The notes: generated from the letters alone by a model not told the origin. Counted from the stretch's first letter, positions 16,113 to 24,979 are shown. The stretch is DNA of 64,000 nucleotides from Pseudomonas costantinii (GCF_001870435.1 NZ_MDDR01000037.1:186001-250000); one strand, 5' to 3'. Translations and numbers: made by a program.

Positions 16113-16489
16113 CCTTCTTTCTGATAGGTATCAATCACTTCCTGAGCCGCACGGAACGCATCAATCGCCGCCGGCACGCCCGCGTACACCGCGCAGTGCA
16201 GCAGTGCTTCGCGAATCTCCTCCACGGTGCAGCCATTGTTCAACGCGCCGCGCACATGGCCCTTGAGTTCCTGCGGGCATTTGAGGGCGGTGAGCGCGGC
16301 GAGGGTGATCAGGCTGCGCGTCTTCAGCGGCAGGCCTTCGCGGTTCCACACGCCGCCCCAGGCATGTTCGTTGACGAAATCCTGCAACGGTTGGGTGAAC
16401 TCGGTGGCATTGCCCAGAGCGCGGTCGACGAACACATCGCCCATCACCTGGCGACGCATCTCAACACCGGTTTTCTTCTGATCGGTCAT
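16109..16489 (-). CDS. Carboxymuconolactone decarboxylase family protein (PcaC-like)
   Basis: The 126-residue protein matches the size and pattern of 4-carboxymuconolactone decarboxylase: MTDQKKTGVEMRRQVMGD at the start, then LPLKTRSLITLAALTAL, ELKGHVRGALNNGCT, EIREALLHCAVYAGVPAAIDAF. PcaC acts in the protocatechuate branch of the beta-ketoadipate pathway, but no other pca gene is near. A detoxifying AhpD-type role is less likely because the CXXC pair is absent. The start overlaps the stop of the upstream antiporter gene by four bases. Confidence 0.82.
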   Translation of the reverse strand: MTDQKKTGVEMRRQVMGDVFVDRALGNATEFTQPLQDFVNEHAWGGVWNREGLPLKTRSLITLAALTALKCPQELKGHVRGALNNGCTVEEIREALLHCAVYAGVPAAIDAFRAAQEVIDTYQKEG

Positions 16490-17580
16490 TGCGATTCCCT
16501 CTTGTGTTGGCGGCGCCAGGCTCGTAGCGACGTGAACAGCAGCAAAACCACTAGCGCTGGCAGGACGTAATACAGCATCAATTGCTCGAGCTTGTTGGCC
16601 AGGGGCATGCCGGTGGTGAAGGCCATCACGTGCAGGCCGTACGCCAGGTACAGCCCCAGCATGACCAAGCCTTCGGCGCGTGTGATGCGGTAGCCGGTAT
16701 AGAACACCGGTAGGCACAACACGACCGCCCCGAGCATCACCGGCAGGTCGAAGACCAGCGCGTTGGGCGACACCGACAGTGGCGAGGGCGCTACCAAAGC
16801 GGTAAACCCCAGCACCCCCAGCAGGTTGAACACGTTGCTGCCGATTACGTTGCCCACGGCAATTTCCCGCTCGCCGCGCAGGGCGGCAATCAGCGAGGTG
16901 GCGAGACAGGGCAGCGAGGTGCCCACACCAATCAGTGTCAGGCCGATAATGCGCTCCGACAGACCCCAATCGCTCGCCACATCCACCGCCGCACCCAGCA
17001 GCAAATGCCCGGCTAGCACCAGCACCAATAACCCACCGAGCATCAGCAGTACGCTGCTCAGCCAAGGTGCCTTGGCCACGGTGTCCAGCGTTCGCGGGCG
17101 GCGGGAGTGGCGGGTCTGGTAGTGCAGCAGGGCGAGGTAGGCCAACAACGCTGCGAGCAACACAAGCCCGTCGAACGGCGTCAGCTCCTCATTGGCCGCT
17201 AAGGTAAACAAGAGGAGGCTGGCGAGGATCATCACCGGGATGTCCAGGCGTACCAGTTGTCGCGACACCCGCAACGGAATGATCAGCGCGGACAGGCCCA
17301 AGGTGACGAGGATGTTGAAGATGTTGCTGCCGATCACGCTGCCCACGGCGATATCAGTATTGCCGGCGAGGGTGGCTTGCAGGCTGACAGTCATCTGCGG
17401 AGCGCTGCTGCCGAAGGCAACGATGCTCAAACCGATGATCAAGGGCCGTACCTTGAGGCTGGCCGCCAGGCGCACGGCGGCGCGCACCAGGATTTCGGCG
17501 CCGACGATCAGCAGTGCCAGGCCGCCGATCAGTTCGATCAGGCTCCAGGGCGAGAGGGCGGTTAATCCGAAAATGGTCAG
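16486..17580 (-). CDS. Calcium/sodium antiporter (CaCA family)
   Basis: An integral membrane exchanger with two homologous repeats. Each holds the alpha motif: GSSAPQMTVSLQATLAGN followed by VGSVIGSNIFNILV in the first half, and GTSLPCLATSLIAALRG followed by VGNVIGSNVFNLLG in the second. The usual Glu of each GTS/SxPE motif is replaced by Gln and Cys respectively. Homology continues upstream of the first ATG (17487), so the true start is probably near 17580. There a CTG codon follows a GAGGGAG sequence and begins LTIFGLTALSPWSLIELIGG. The start codon is uncertain; the family is not. Confidence 0.82.
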   Translation of the reverse strand: MTIFGLTALSPWSLIELIGGLALLIVGAEILVRAAVRLAASLKVRPLIIGLSIVAFGSSAPQMTVSLQATLAGNTDIAVGSVIGSNIFNILVTLGLSALIIPLRVSRQLVRLDIPVMILASLLLFTLAANEELTPFDGLVLLAALLAYLALLHYQTRHSRRPRTLDTVAKAPWLSSVLLMLGGLLVLVLAGHLLLGAAVDVASDWGLSERIIGLTLIGVGTSLPCLATSLIAALRGEREIAVGNVIGSNVFNLLGVLGFTALVAPSPLSVSPNALVFDLPVMLGAVVLCLPVFYTGYRITRAEGLVMLGLYLAYGLHVMAFTTGMPLANKLEQLMLYYVLPALVVLLLFTSLRAWRRQHKRESQ

Positions 17581-17589
17581 GCTCCCTCG

Positions 17590-17961
17590 TCAGTTGCTCA
17601 TGGCTTGCACACGAACCCGCGCGGTGCCGCTGCTCAGCATACCCAGCTGCTCGGCGGCCTTGCGTGAAAGGTCGATCAGGCGCCCACGGGTATGTGGGCC
17701 GCGATCATTGATGCGCACCACGACGGATTTGTTGTTGTCGAGATTGGTGACCTTGACCTGGGTGCCGAAGGGCAGACGCCGATGGGCGGCGGTCAGGGCG
17801 TTCTGGTTGAAGGGTTCACCACTGGCGGTTTTCTTGCCATGGTGCTTGGCGCCGTAATAGGACGCGGTGCCGGTTTCGTCATAGCCGTTGGGGTCGATGA
17901 GGCCGCTGGCGCAACCGGCCAACAGGGAGAACAGGGCCAGGAGGCCGAGTAGACGCTTCAT
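17590..17961 (-). CDS. rlpA: RlpA-like septal-ring lipoprotein (short form)
   Basis: The 123-residue protein starts with a lipoprotein signal (MKRLLGLLALFSLLAGC), so it is probably anchored in the outer membrane. The double-psi beta-barrel domain follows, with GTASYYGAKHHGKKTASGE, RRLPFGTQVKVTN and VVRINDRGPHTRGRLIDLS. RlpA enzymes cleave stem-peptide-free glycan strands. The C-terminal SPOR domain of full RlpA is missing, and the protein ends right after the barrel, so septal targeting may differ. It is the first gene of a tight minus-strand unit with the antiporter gene. Confidence 0.87.
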   Translation of the reverse strand: MKRLLGLLALFSLLAGCASGLIDPNGYDETGTASYYGAKHHGKKTASGEPFNQNALTAAHRRLPFGTQVKVTNLDNNKSVVVRINDRGPHTRGRLIDLSRKAAEQLGMLSSGTARVRVQAMSN

Positions 17962-17978
17962 GCAATGGTCCCCGAAAA

Positions 17979-18014
17979 GTCCCTGTAGGAGCCGGCAAGC
18001 TGGCTCCTACAGGG
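17979..18014. repeat. REP-like hairpin (second family)
   Basis: TCCCTGTAGGAGCC and GGCTCCTACAGGGA form a perfect 14-bp stem with an eight-base loop, between gatB and the rlpA-like gene. The core GTAGGAGCCGGC resembles REP sequences of fluorescent pseudomonads. Confidence 0.8.
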
Positions 18015-18028
18015 ATGTGTGCAGCTTG

Positions 18029-19474
18029 TCAGCCTTCGAGCTTGCTTTTCAGCAGTTCGTTCACTTGCTGCGGGTTGGCTTTGCCTTTGGAGGCCTTCAT
18101 CGCCTGGCCGACAAAGAAGCCGAACATCTTGCCGCGCTTGGCTTCGTCTGCCGCGCGGTATTGCTCGACCTGTTCAGCGTTGGCCGCCAGCATCTCATCA
18201 AGTACGGCCGAAATCGCGCCGCTGTCGGTGACTTGCTTGAGGCCGCGCTTTTCGATGATTTCGTCTGCGCTGCCTTCACCGCCGGCCATGGCTTCAAACA
18301 CGGTCTTGGCGATTTTGCCGGAGATGGTGTTGTCCTTGATGCGCAGCAGCATGCCGCCCAATTGCTCGGCCGACACCGGTGCCTCGTCGATTTCCAGGCC
18401 CTGCTTATTCAACAGGCTGCCCAGTTCAACCATCACCCAGTTGGCCGCCAGTTTGGCGTCGCCGGCGATGCTCAGCACTTTTTCGAAGTAGTTAGCTTGT
18501 TCACGGCTGGAGGCCAACACGCTGGCATCGTAGACCGACAGGCCGAACTCTTCCTGGAAACGCTCGCGCTTTTGCTGCGGCAATTCCGGCAATGTGGCGC
18601 GCACGTCATTGAGGAACGAATCCTCGATGACCACCGGCAACAGGTCCGGGTCGGGGAAGTAACGGTAGTCGTTGGCTTCCTCCTTGCTGCGCATGGCGCG
18701 GGTTTCGTCTTTGTTCGGGTCGTACAGGCGGGTTTGCTGGATGACCTTGCCGCCGTCTTCGATCAGTTCGATCTGGCGACGCACTTCGCTGTTGATCGCT
18801 TTTTCGATGAAACGGAACGAGTTGACGTTCTTGATCTCGCAGCGAGTGCCGAATTCGACCTGGCCTTTTGGACGAATCGATACGTTGCAGTCGCAACGCA
18901 GCGAGCCTTCGGCCATGTTGCCGTCGCAGATACCCAGGTAGCGCACCAGCGCGTGGATCGTCTTGACGTAAGCCACGGCTTCCTTGGCGCTGCGCATATC
19001 CGGTTCGGAAACGATTTCCAGCAACGGTGTGCCGGCACGGTTCAGGTCGATACCGGTAGCGCCCGGGAATTCTTCGTGCAGGCTTTTGCCGGCGTCTTCT
19101 TCCAGGTGCGCACGGGTCACGCCGACGCGCTTGATCGTGCCGTCTTCCAACGGGATGTCCAGGTAGCCCTTGCCGACGATCGGCAACTCCATCTGGCTGA
19201 TCTGGTAGCCCTTGGGCAGGTCCGGGTAGAAGTAGTTTTTGCGCGCAAACACGTTGTGCTGGCCGATCTCGGCATCAATCGCCAAGCCGAACATCACCGC
19301 CATGCGCACGGCTTCCTGGTTCAGCACCGGCAGTACGCCGGGCATGCCCAGGTCTACCAGGCTGGCCTGGGTGTTCGGCTCGGAACCGAACGTGGTGGCG
19401 CTACCGGAGAAAATCTTCGATTGGGTGGCGAGCTGGGTATGAATCTCCAGCCCGATCACAACTTCCCATTGCAT
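18029..19474 (-). CDS. gatB: Asp/Glu-tRNA amidotransferase subunit B
   Basis: The 481-residue subunit phosphorylates the aspartyl or glutamyl group on the misacylated tRNA and receives ammonia from GatA. Signatures include WEVVIGLEIHTQLATQSKIFSG at the N-terminus, YFYPDLPKGYQISQ, the zinc-site region LRCDCNVS, and a C-terminal helical YqeY-like tail (KANPQQVNELLKSKL). It is the last gene of gatC-gatA-gatB. In Pseudomonas this complex chiefly makes Asn-tRNA(Asn). Confidence 0.98.
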   Translation of the reverse strand: MQWEVVIGLEIHTQLATQSKIFSGSATTFGSEPNTQASLVDLGMPGVLPVLNQEAVRMAVMFGLAIDAEIGQHNVFARKNYFYPDLPKGYQISQMELPIVGKGYLDIPLEDGTIKRVGVTRAHLEEDAGKSLHEEFPGATGIDLNRAGTPLLEIVSEPDMRSAKEAVAYVKTIHALVRYLGICDGNMAEGSLRCDCNVSIRPKGQVEFGTRCEIKNVNSFRFIEKAINSEVRRQIELIEDGGKVIQQTRLYDPNKDETRAMRSKEEANDYRYFPDPDLLPVVIEDSFLNDVRATLPELPQQKRERFQEEFGLSVYDASVLASSREQANYFEKVLSIAGDAKLAANWVMVELGSLLNKQGLEIDEAPVSAEQLGGMLLRIKDNTISGKIAKTVFEAMAGGEGSADEIIEKRGLKQVTDSGAISAVLDEMLAANAEQVEQYRAADEAKRGKMFGFFVGQAMKASKGKANPQQVNELLKSKLEG

Positions 19475-19484
19475 AGTGTTCTCC

Positions 19485-20936
19485 TCAGAAGCCGGTAGGG
19501 GTGCGAGTGTGCCAGTCGGTGTTCAACTGGTACTGGTGCGCCACATTGAGCAGGCGGCCTTCCTGGAAATACGGAGCGAGCAATTGCACGCCCACCGGCA
19601 GGCCATCGACGAAACCTGCGGGCATGGACAAGCCCGGCAGCCCCGCGAGGTTGGCGGTGATGGTGTACAGGTCTTCCAGATACTCGGCGATTGGGTCGCC
19701 GGTCTTGGCGCCGATTTTCCAGGCCGGGTTCGGCGTGGTTGGACCAAGGATCACGTCGACTTCATTAAAGGCAGCCATGAAGTCGTTCTTGATCAGGCGA
19801 CGGATCTTTTGCGCCTTGAGGTAGTACGCATCGTAGTAACCGGCCGACAGGGCGTAGGCTCCGACCATGATTCGGCGCTGTACTTCCACACCGAAGCCTT
19901 CGCCACGGGAGCGTTTGTAGAGGTCGGTCAGGTCTTTCGGGTTTTCGCAGCGATAGCCGAAACGCACGCCGTCGAAACGCGACAGGTTGGAGGACGCCTC
20001 TGCCGGTGCAATCACGTAATAGGCAGGAATCGCGTGCTGGTTGTTCGGCAGGCTGATTTCCTTGATCACCGCGCCGAGCTTTTCCAGCTCCTTGATGCTG
20101 TTATGCACCAATTCTGCGATACGCGGGTCGAGGCCGGCGCTGAAATACTCTTTCGGCACGCCGATGCGCAGGCCTTTGATCGAGGTATTGAGGCTGGCGC
20201 TGTAGTCCGGAACCGGCTCATCGATGCTGGTGGAGTCTTTAGTATCGAAGCCTGCCATGCCTTGTAACAATATTGCGCAGTCTTCAGCAGTGCGCGCCAA
20301 AGGGCCGCCCTGATCAAGGCTGGAGGCATAGGCGATCATGCCCCAGCGGGAAACTCGACCGTAGGTCGGCTTCAAACCGGTGAGGTTGGTGAAGGCCGCA
20401 GGCTGGCGGATCGAGCCGCCGGTGTCAGTGGCCGTGGCCGCCGGCAGGAAACGCGCGGCAACGGCTGCAGCCGAACCGCCGGACGAGCCGCCGGGCACGT
20501 GCTCCAGGTTCCACGGGTTTTTCACCGCACCGTAGTAGCTCGATTCGTTGGCCGAACCCATGGCGAATTCGTCCATGTTGGTCTTGCCCAGGGTCACGGC
20601 CCCGGCGGCAGCCAGCTTGGACACCACGGTGGCGTCGTAGGGTGCTTTGAAGTTGTCGAGCATCCTGGAGCCGCAACTGGTGCGAATGCCCTGGGTGCAG
20701 AACAGGTCTTTGTGGGCGATCGGTGCGCCCAGCAGTGCGCCATTCTCACCGTTGGCGCGACGTACGTCGGCGGCCTTGGCCTGGCTCAGGGCCAGCTCTT
20801 CGGTGAGGCTGATGAAGCTGTTGACCTGTGGGTCCAGCGCGGCAATGCGCGCCAGCAGGGTCTGGGTCAGCTCTTCGGAGGAAAACTTTTTGTCGGCGAG
20901 ACCGCGGGCGATCTCGGCCAGAGTCATGTGATGCAT
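19485..20936 (-). CDS. gatA: Asp/Glu-tRNA amidotransferase subunit A
   Basis: The 483-residue glutaminase subunit belongs to the amidase-signature family. The Ser-cisSer-Lys triad is visible: Lys in LLGAPIAHKDLF and both serines in PGGSSGGSAAAVAA. DTGGSIRQPA continues the signature and LTGLKPTYGRVSRWG lies downstream. It produces ammonia from glutamine and channels it to GatB. The start at 20936 precedes another in-frame ATG by three codons; either is possible. Confidence 0.98.
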   Translation of the reverse strand: MHHMTLAEIARGLADKKFSSEELTQTLLARIAALDPQVNSFISLTEELALSQAKAADVRRANGENGALLGAPIAHKDLFCTQGIRTSCGSRMLDNFKAPYDATVVSKLAAAGAVTLGKTNMDEFAMGSANESSYYGAVKNPWNLEHVPGGSSGGSAAAVAARFLPAATATDTGGSIRQPAAFTNLTGLKPTYGRVSRWGMIAYASSLDQGGPLARTAEDCAILLQGMAGFDTKDSTSIDEPVPDYSASLNTSIKGLRIGVPKEYFSAGLDPRIAELVHNSIKELEKLGAVIKEISLPNNQHAIPAYYVIAPAEASSNLSRFDGVRFGYRCENPKDLTDLYKRSRGEGFGVEVQRRIMVGAYALSAGYYDAYYLKAQKIRRLIKNDFMAAFNEVDVILGPTTPNPAWKIGAKTGDPIAEYLEDLYTITANLAGLPGLSMPAGFVDGLPVGVQLLAPYFQEGRLLNVAHQYQLNTDWHTRTPTGF

Positions 20937-20952
20937 GAAAGGCTCTTTCCCT

Positions 20953-21240
20953 TTAGTCGATGACTTTCGGAACCAGGTACAGGCCGTTTTCGACCGCTGG
21001 TGCGATGGACTGGTAGGCCTCGCGATTATCGCGCTCGGTCACGACGTCAGCGCGCAGGCGCTGGCTGGCTTCCAACGGGTGAGCCAAGGGCTCGATGCCG
21101 TCGGTATTCACGGCCTGCATTTGGTCAACCAGCCCGAGAATGCTGTTCAGGGCTGCGGTGGTCTGTGGAAGATCGGCGTCATTCAGGCCAAGCGAGGCCA
21201 GATGCGCGATTTTTTCCACGTCGGAGCGTTCAAGCGCCAT
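20953..21240 (-). CDS. gatC: Asp/Glu-tRNA amidotransferase subunit C
   Basis: This 95-residue subunit wraps around the GatA-GatB interface and stabilises the complex. The N-terminal DVEKIAHLASLGLND and the central LGLVDQMQAVNTDGIEPLAHP segments are typical. It is the promoter-proximal gene of the operon and diverges from mreB across a 210-base gap that must hold both promoters. Confidence 0.97.
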   Translation of the reverse strand: MALERSDVEKIAHLASLGLNDADLPQTTAALNSILGLVDQMQAVNTDGIEPLAHPLEASQRLRADVVTERDNREAYQSIAPAVENGLYLVPKVID

Positions 21241-21450
21241 GGGATTCTCCAGTGGAAAACAGAACGGAGGGCGTCCGTGTGTTAGATTGTCGGAACACTA
21301 CCGCATTTCTACGGTCATAAGGCCGCGATTGTGGGGGTTGGTGCACAGAAAGTCGGCCAATTTAGCACATTGGCGCCTTGCCCAAAATCCCTGTCGTTGT
21401 TAGAGTTTGCCGCACTTTTTTACCCACGCGTTGCCTAGGGTCCTTTCCCC

Positions 21451-22488
21451 ATGTTCAAGAAACTGCGTGGCATGTTTTCCAGCGATCTTTCCATTGACCT
21501 GGGCACTGCCAACACCCTTATTTACGTGCGCGAGCGCGGTATCGTTCTGAATGAGCCATCGGTTGTGGCCATTCGGACCCATGGTAATCAGAAAAGTGTC
21601 GTTGCCGTCGGCACCGAGGCCAAGCGCATGCTCGGCCGTACACCAGGCAATATTGCTGCCATTCGTCCGATGAAAGACGGCGTGATCGCCGACTTCAGTG
21701 TCTGCGAGAAGATGCTGCAGTACTTCATCAACAAGGTTCACGAAAACAGTTTCCTGCAGCCCAGCCCCCGTGTGCTGATCTGCGTTCCATGCAAGTCCAC
21801 CCAGGTGGAGCGTCGTGCCATCCGTGAATCGGCCCTTGGCGCCGGTGCCCGTGAAGTGTTCCTGATCGAAGAGCCAATGGCTGCTGCGATCGGTGCCGGC
21901 CTGCCGGTTGAAGAAGCGCGCGGTTCGATGGTGGTGGATATCGGTGGGGGTACCACTGAAATCGCCCTGATCTCCCTGAATGGTGTGGTGTATGCCGAAT
22001 CCGTACGTGTGGGCGGCGACCGCTTCGACGAAGCGATCATCACCTATGTGCGTCGTAACTACGGCAGCCTGATCGGTGAATCCACCGCCGAGCGCATCAA
22101 GCAGGAAATCGGCACTGCCTATCCGGGCGGCGAAGTTCGCGAAGTTGATGTTCGCGGCCGCAACCTGGCCGAAGGCGTTCCACGTGCCTTCACCCTGAAC
22201 TCCAACGAAGTGCTGGAAGCTCTGCAAGAGTCCCTGGCCACCATCGTTCAGGCGGTGAAGAGCGCCCTGGAGCAATCGCCGCCGGAACTGGCTTCCGACA
22301 TCGCCGAGCGTGGTCTGGTACTGACCGGTGGTGGCGCCTTGCTGCGTGACCTCGACAAGTTGCTGGCCCAGGAAACCGGCTTGCCGGTGATCGTTGCCGA
22401 AGACCCGCTGACTTGCGTCGCCCGGGGCGGTGGTCGTGCACTGGAAATGATGGATAAACACACCATGGACCTGCTCTCCAGCGAATAA
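21451..22488 (+). CDS. mreB: Rod-shape-determining actin homologue MreB
   Basis: The 345-residue actin-like ATPase forms membrane-attached filaments that organise lateral wall synthesis. The N-terminal MFKKLRGMFSSDLSIDLGTA contains the amphipathic helix and phosphate-1 motif; VDIGGGTTEIALISL is phosphate-2 and LTGGGALLRDLDKLL the adenosine motif. It is followed by mreC and mreD, with a strong hairpin in the gap that may lower downstream expression. Confidence 0.98.
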   Translation: MFKKLRGMFSSDLSIDLGTANTLIYVRERGIVLNEPSVVAIRTHGNQKSVVAVGTEAKRMLGRTPGNIAAIRPMKDGVIADFSVCEKMLQYFINKVHENSFLQPSPRVLICVPCKSTQVERRAIRESALGAGAREVFLIEEPMAAAIGAGLPVEEARGSMVVDIGGGTTEIALISLNGVVYAESVRVGGDRFDEAIITYVRRNYGSLIGESTAERIKQEIGTAYPGGEVREVDVRGRNLAEGVPRAFTLNSNEVLEALQESLATIVQAVKSALEQSPPELASDIAERGLVLTGGGALLRDLDKLLAQETGLPVIVAEDPLTCVARGGGRALEMMDKHTMDLLSSE

Positions 22489-22517
22489 GATCGCTTGGTC
22501 GGTACATGCTTCGTCGG

Positions 22518-22543
22518 CAGGCAGCACTTTGCAGTGCTGCCTG
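22518..22543 (+). repeat. Perfect hairpin between mreB and mreC
   Basis: CAGGCAGCACT and AGTGCTGCCTG form an 11-bp stem with a TTGC tetraloop, 29 bases after the mreB stop. The following sequence is T-rich but has no uninterrupted T-run, so it looks like a leaky terminator or processing site rather than a full terminator. Confidence 0.7.
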
Positions 22544-22627
22544 TTGGCGTTTATCTTCTTCAATCTGCATCCAGGCCGGTTAGATGCCGTATGAATAAAG
22601 AGAACATTTGCCCGGGAGGAGCGGCTT

Positions 22628-23773
22628 ATTAAACCGCTTTTCGCCAAAGGCCCCTCATTGGGCGTGCGCTTATTGGTGCTGGTCGTGCTATCGGTCGCGC
22701 TGATGGTGGTCGATGCCCGTTTTGCACTGCTCAAGCCCGTGCGCAGCCAGATGTCGCTGGTATTGATGCAGACCTACTGGATCACCGACCTGCCGCAACG
22801 TCTGTATCAGGGTGTGGCCAGCCAATTCGGCAGCCGCACTGAGCTGGTCGCCGAGAACGAAAAACTCAAGACTGAAAACCTGCTGTTGCAGGGGCGCATG
22901 CAAAAGCTCGCGGCCCTCACCGAGCAGAACGTTCGGCTGCGTGAGTTGCTCAATTCTTCGGCACTGGTCAACGAGAAGGTCGAAGTGGCCGAGTTGATCG
23001 GCATGGACCCCAACCCCTTTACCCATCGCATCATCATCAACAAGGGTGAGCGCGACGGTGTGGTCCTCGGCCAGCCGGTACTCGATGCCCGTGGCCTGAT
23101 GGGCCAGGTGGTCGAGCTAATGCCTTACACCTCGCGAGTATTGTTGCTGACGGACACGACTCACAGCATTCCGGTGCAGGTCAACCGCAACGGCTTGCGC
23201 GCCATTGCCAGCGGCACCGGCAACCCGGAGCGTCTGGAGCTGCGTCATGTGGCCGACACTGCCGACATCAAGGAAGGCGACCTGCTGGTCAGTTCCGGCC
23301 TGGGGCAGCGGTTCCCAGCCGGTTACCCGGTAGCGACGGTGAAAGAGGTGATCCATGACTCTGGTCAGCCGTTCGCCATCGTTCGCGCCGTGCCGACCGC
23401 GGCCCTGAACCGTAGTCGTTACCTGCTGCTGGTGTTCAGTGACAACCGCACGCCGGAAGAACGCGCTAACGAAGCCGCTCAAGCCCAGGAAGCGGAAGAC
23501 AAGAAGAACGGCACAGCGCCGATTGTTCCTGCGACAGTGCCGAAGCCGGCATTCGTTGGGCCACCTGCACCTGCTGCGGCGCCGGCAGCACCGGTGGCAA
23601 CGCCGGTCAAGCCTGCTGCCCGTAGCGTGCACCCGGTTAAGCCGGCGGCCGTCAAACCACCTGCGTCGACGCCCGCAGCCACAACTCCGGCGGTTAAGCC
23701 GCCAGCGGCTGTCACTCCGGCAACCCGGCCAGCGGCCGCCGCGCCTGCAACTACACGGCAGAGGGAGGAATAA
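22628..23773 (+). CDS. mreC: Rod-shape-determining protein MreC, with probable ATT start codon
   Basis: MreC is a bitopic inner-membrane protein that links MreB to the periplasmic wall-synthesis machinery. It has one N-terminal membrane helix, a coiled coil (roughly residues 70-110), the beta-rich core (GLMGQVVELMPYTSRVLLLTD, SSGLGQRFPAGYPVA) and a long Pro/Ala-rich tail. From ATT at 22628 the frame reads (start)KPLFAKGPSLGVRL, which aligns with MKPIFSRGPSLQIRL of E. coli MreC. A GGGAGGAG ribosome site lies 9 bases upstream. No ATG, GTG or TTG serves that N-terminus; the first are TTG at 22658 and GTG at 22664. It overlaps mreD by one base (TAATG). Confidence 0.93.
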   Translation: MKPLFAKGPSLGVRLLVLVVLSVALMVVDARFALLKPVRSQMSLVLMQTYWITDLPQRLYQGVASQFGSRTELVAENEKLKTENLLLQGRMQKLAALTEQNVRLRELLNSSALVNEKVEVAELIGMDPNPFTHRIIINKGERDGVVLGQPVLDARGLMGQVVELMPYTSRVLLLTDTTHSIPVQVNRNGLRAIASGTGNPERLELRHVADTADIKEGDLLVSSGLGQRFPAGYPVATVKEVIHDSGQPFAIVRAVPTAALNRSRYLLLVFSDNRTPEERANEAAQAQEAEDKKNGTAPIVPATVPKPAFVGPPAPAAAPAAPVATPVKPAARSVHPVKPAAVKPPASTPAATTPAVKPPAAVTPATRPAAAAPATTRQREE

Positions 23774-24261
23774 TGGCCGGTACTCATTCGCGCAATGGTT
23801 GGATCGTCTGGCTGACCTTCGCCATCGGCTTGCTGCTCAGCGTTTCGCCATTGCCGCAATTCATGGAAATCCTGCGACCGCTGTGGCTGGCGTTGCTGCT
23901 CGCGTTCTGGTCATTGAACCTGCCACATAAGGTGGGCATGGTTACCGCGATGTTTCTGGGCTTGGCGGAAGATGTGCTCTATGGCACCTTGCTGGGCCAG
24001 AACGCGTTGATCCTGACCCTGATTACGTTCCTGGTGCTGTCGTTGCAACAGCGTTTGCGCATGTTCCCGATGTGGCAGCAGTGCCTGGTTATCCTGGTGA
24101 TCTTCGGCCTGGCGCAGTTGGTGCAACTCTGGCTCAGCGCCTTGACGGGTAATCGCCAACCAACCTTGGCGTTGGTGTTGCCGGCCCTGGTCAGTGCGTT
24201 GCTGTGGCCATGGGTCAGTTTCGGTCTGCGTGGGTTACGTCGTCGCTATAAAATAAATTGA
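23773..24261 (+). CDS. mreD: Rod-shape-determining protein MreD
   Basis: A 162-residue hydrophobic protein with about five membrane helices, the size and character of MreD, which pairs with MreC in the elongasome. The stretch KVGMVTAMFLGLAEDVLYG is typical. It is translationally coupled to mreC, and maf follows after a 51-base gap. Confidence 0.95.
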   Translation: MAGTHSRNGWIVWLTFAIGLLLSVSPLPQFMEILRPLWLALLLAFWSLNLPHKVGMVTAMFLGLAEDVLYGTLLGQNALILTLITFLVLSLQQRLRMFPMWQQCLVILVIFGLAQLVQLWLSALTGNRQPTLALVLPALVSALLWPWVSFGLRGLRRRYKIN

Positions 24262-24312
24262 ATGGATTGCGAGGCTCTGCCTGGTTATCGAACCCTACAG
24301 GGAGAGTCTGGA

Positions 24313-24909
24313 ATGAATTCGCTTTATCTGGCCTCGGGCTCCCCAAGGCGGCGTGAACTGCTGACCCAGATCGGTGTGCCCTTCACCGTGGTCAGCGCCG
24401 CAATTGATGAAACTCCTCTTACAAACGAATCTGCCGTTGCCTACGTCGAGCGTCTCGCTCGCAGTAAGGCAGCGGCGGGTTTCGCTACGCTTGAAGACGT
24501 CTCGGGCGCCTGTGTGCTGGGTGCTGACACTGCCGTCATCGTTGATGGACAGATCCTCGGCAAGCCCCTGGACCAAGCCGATGCCCTGGCGATGTTGCGG
24601 GCCTTGGCGGGGCGTGAGCATGAGGTTCTCACCGCCATTGCCGTGACAGATGGGCTGCGCTGCGAAACTCGATGTGTAAGCAGCCGTGTACGTTTTCGCG
24701 GTATTTCTGTCGAGGAGGCTACAACCTACTGGCACAGTGGCGAACCTCAGGACAAGGCGGGCGGCTATGCTATCCAGGGGCTGGGGTCGGTGTTTGTCGC
24801 CGGGCTCAATGGCAGCTATTCCGCCGTGGTAGGCCTGCCGGTGTGTGAAACCGCGCAACTGCTCGACCAATTCGGCATACCCTGCTGGCAAAACCTTACC
24901 GCGCGCTGA
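24313..24909 (+). CDS. maf: Maf-like nucleoside triphosphate pyrophosphatase
   Basis: The 198-residue protein hydrolyses non-canonical or excess NTPs to NMP and diphosphate; this branch (YhdE/Maf) prefers dTTP/UTP. The N-terminal LYLASGSPRRRELL, the catalytic-region VLGADTAVIVDGQILGKP, and the C-terminal DKAGGYAIQGLGSVFV are family signatures. The start at 24313 begins with the conserved MNSLYLASGSPRR and has a GGAGAG site; an ATG 17 codons upstream is not supported. It is cotranscribed with mreBCD and rng. Confidence 0.95.
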   Translation: MNSLYLASGSPRRRELLTQIGVPFTVVSAAIDETPLTNESAVAYVERLARSKAAAGFATLEDVSGACVLGADTAVIVDGQILGKPLDQADALAMLRALAGREHEVLTAIAVTDGLRCETRCVSSRVRFRGISVEEATTYWHSGEPQDKAGGYAIQGLGSVFVAGLNGSYSAVVGLPVCETAQLLDQFGIPCWQNLTAR

Positions 24910-24979
24910 GCGCCTTACTTGCGCGCCAAGCCTTAAGCGATCGGTCACTATTGTGAAAACGCCTGAACGAGACCCAGCC

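Noticed and set aside
17888..19498. A 536-codon plus-strand frame over gatB
   Set aside because: Antisense to the complete gatB; the translation has no domain and mirrors gatB codon structure.
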